A stretch of DNA of 64,000 nucleotides from Cytobacillus massiliigabonensis (lineage in GTDB: Bacteria > Bacillota > Bacilli > Bacillales > Cytobacillaceae). Numbering within the stretch: the stretch's first letter is position 1; each line of letters begins with the position of its first letter. The notes beneath the pieces were generated by a model that saw only the letters and a program-made list of their open reading frames with translations, had not been told where the DNA came from and did no database searches. Shown piece after piece: positions 62,671 to 64,000 of the stretch. The translations under genes and the position numbers were made by a program. Location: the NCBI RefSeq assembly GCF_900199725.1, contig NZ_LT904902.1:921964-985963 (forward strand). Direction: 5' to 3'.

Positions 62671-64000
62671 ATGGAAACACTGCAAACATTTCTAAAAGAG
62701 ATCAATGACCAAATGCAAGTATTATCTAAAGTTGGGGCTCAAGCAAGCTGGATGGCCCAAACAACTGGAGACCCTGAGTGGGCTGCTAAATTAAGTGAAG
62801 CTGAAACCAGGTACAGTCTATTATTCTCTTCAAAAGACTCATACGAGAAAACAAAACAATTTCTAGCAACGGAAAACTTAACGGAAATCGAAAAACGTCA
62901 GCTTCAACTTCTGCTAAGCGCAATGGAAGGGAATCAACTCCCTGAAGAAGTGATTGCTGATTTATCAAAACGCTCTTCAGAACTCAATTTATTATTTAAC
63001 ACATACACGCCTGTTGTGGATGGAAAGAAGTATTCTGCCAATGATATTCGAGAGATATTGGTTAATAGTGATGACCAAGAATTGCGCAAAAAAGTATGGT
63101 TTGCAAGTAAGGAAGTTGGCAAAGTCGTAGAAAAAGGCCTGCTGGAGCTTGTAAAGAAGCGCAATGAAGCTGCACAGCTTCTTGGTTATGATAACCATCA
63201 TCAAATGGGCTTTGCTCTTCAAGAACTTGACCGTGACGAGGTATTCGCTATTTTCAACGAACTTATTGCTCAATCAGATGAAGCCTATCGCTCGATGAAG
63301 CAAGAACTCGATGAACGTTTAGCAGCTAGATTTGGGATTAATCCAGAAGATATACGCCCATGGCATTATGTCGATCCCTTTTTCCAAGAGGCTCCGCCAT
63401 CTGATTCAACCAATCTGGATCCTTTTTACAAAGGGAAGGACATTGTCCAAATCACAACAGATACGTTCAATTCTATGGGAATCGAAATTGATGACCTATA
63501 TGCAAAAAGCGATTTGTTCCCTAGAGAAAAGAAAAACCCAACAGCCTTTTGCACGGATATTGACCGCGAAGGTGATGTTCGTGTCCTTTGTAACTTAACG
63601 GAAGATGCGTATTGGATGGAAACGAACCTGCATGAGTTTGGCCATGCGGCTTATTTCAAATATGTAGACGCTAGCCTTCCATTCGGACTACGTACAATTA
63701 GTCATATCTTAACAACCGAAGCGATCGCGATGTTATTTGGAAAAATGGGCAAAGATCCGCGTTGGTTAAAGCGCTTCTTACAACTGGATGAAGCAACCAT
63801 AAATGAGCTTGCTCCTGAATTAGAAAAGTACCAACAGTTACAAATGCTTATTGCAGCAAGATGGATTATTACCTTTGTATTTTTTGAAAAAGAACTGTAC
63901 GAAAATCCCGATCAAGATTTAAACGCTTTATGGTGGAAAACAGTGAATGAGATTCAGCTAGTCACTCCTCCTGATTCAACCGATAATCCGGATTGGGCTG
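62671..64000 (+). CDS. M2/M3-like zinc metallopeptidase, truncated by the window edge
   Basis: 443 codons are present before the edge. METLQTFLKEINDQMQVLSK begins the protein after TAGAAAGGTAGCGATA. The zinc motif HEFGH lies near residue 325 in METNLHEFGHAAYFKYVD, followed about 30 residues on by TTEAIAMLFGKMG, which carries the third zinc ligand. This is the architecture of M3/M2-type oligopeptidases (PepF- and ACE-like) that degrade short peptides in the cytosol. No signal peptide. Full length should be about 530 residues. Confidence 0.92.
   Translation, partial: METLQTFLKEINDQMQVLSKVGAQASWMAQTTGDPEWAAKLSEAETRYSLLFSSKDSYEKTKQFLATENLTEIEKRQLQLLLSAMEGNQLPEEVIADLSKRSSELNLLFNTYTPVVDGKKYSANDIREILVNSDDQELRKKVWFASKEVGKVVEKGLLELVKKRNEAAQLLGYDNHHQMGFALQELDRDEVFAIFNELIAQSDEAYRSMKQELDERLAARFGINPEDIRPWHYVDPFFQEAPPSDSTNLDPFYKGKDIVQITTDTFNSMGIEIDDLYAKSDLFPREKKNPTAFCTDIDREGDVRVLCNLTEDAYWMETNLHEFGHAAYFKYVDASLPFGLRTISHILTTEAIAMLFGKMGKDPRWLKRFLQLDEATINELAPELEKYQQLQMLIAARWIITFVFFEKELYENPDQDLNALWWKTVNEIQLVTPPDSTDNPDWA

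Overview
The window looks like chromosome of a low-GC, spore-forming Bacillaceae. Evidence: a spore-coat transglutaminase (tgl), a YjcZ-type sporulation peptide, YfmQ, SatA, a CsoR/CopZ/CopA copper module, strong AGGAGG-type ribosome binding sites, TTG/GTG starts and many U-tailed hairpin terminators. No rRNA, tRNA, CRISPR or intact prophage is visible. The right edge cuts a metallopeptidase gene.

Layout. 0-2 kb: an IS256-type insertion sequence sits inside a 50-52 bp tandem repeat and is flanked by an 8-bp target duplication. 2-12.5 kb: small enzymes and regulators (ClbS-like, PPOX-type, MetX-like acyltransferase with a divergent LysR gene, a frameshifted methyltransferase, TetR, DUF4085), a 52-bp tandem repeat, and corA behind an M-box magnesium riboswitch. 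12.5-34 kb: a loose accessory stretch of acetyltransferases (one with a possible leader-peptide attenuator, one satA), cytidine deaminase, CPBP protease, MerR, a solitary HicB-like protein, MOSC, DMT transporter, a serine hydrolase, several secreted unknowns, and gene remnants (TetR tail, integrase, sigma-factor chimera, frameshifted VOC gene). 34-46 kb: a CopA-like P-type ATPase, a SRAP protein, a phage-style replication trio with no phage around it, TerC, tgl and yjcZ-like. 46-51.5 kb: ccdA, mnmA and three tandem class-M-like sirtuins. 51.9-53.9 kb: a compact thiol/selenol operon (small UGA-containing ORF, glutaredoxin, TlpA/ResA-like membrane thioredoxin, HesB-like protein with an in-frame UGA) behind a promoter whose spacer is a CsoR-type operator. 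54-60 kb: Lrp, isochorismatase, a 112-bp tandem array, then a siroheme-type ferredoxin-half protein, copA, copZ and csoR, three of them preceded by related operators. 60-64 kb: small unknowns, GNAT, Nudix and a truncated M2/M3 peptidase.

How the parts fit. The copper genes at 56-60 kb and the redox operon at 52-54 kb share the same TACC..GGTA operator type, so one regulator may link copper or persulfide stress with thiol/selenol chemistry. The HesB-like gene and the small leading ORF both carry in-frame UGA codons, which makes this the strongest candidate here for an undescribed system. The sirtuin triplet keeps the residues known for ADP-ribosylating class-M sirtuins but has no visible macrodomain partner.

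The intergenic DNA carries at least four repeat families, the most abundant built on AAGCGGAAATTTTCCGCTT-type palindromes. Three single-base lesions (methyltransferase, VOC and a sirtuin remnant), two of them in homopolymer runs, may be decay or assembly error.
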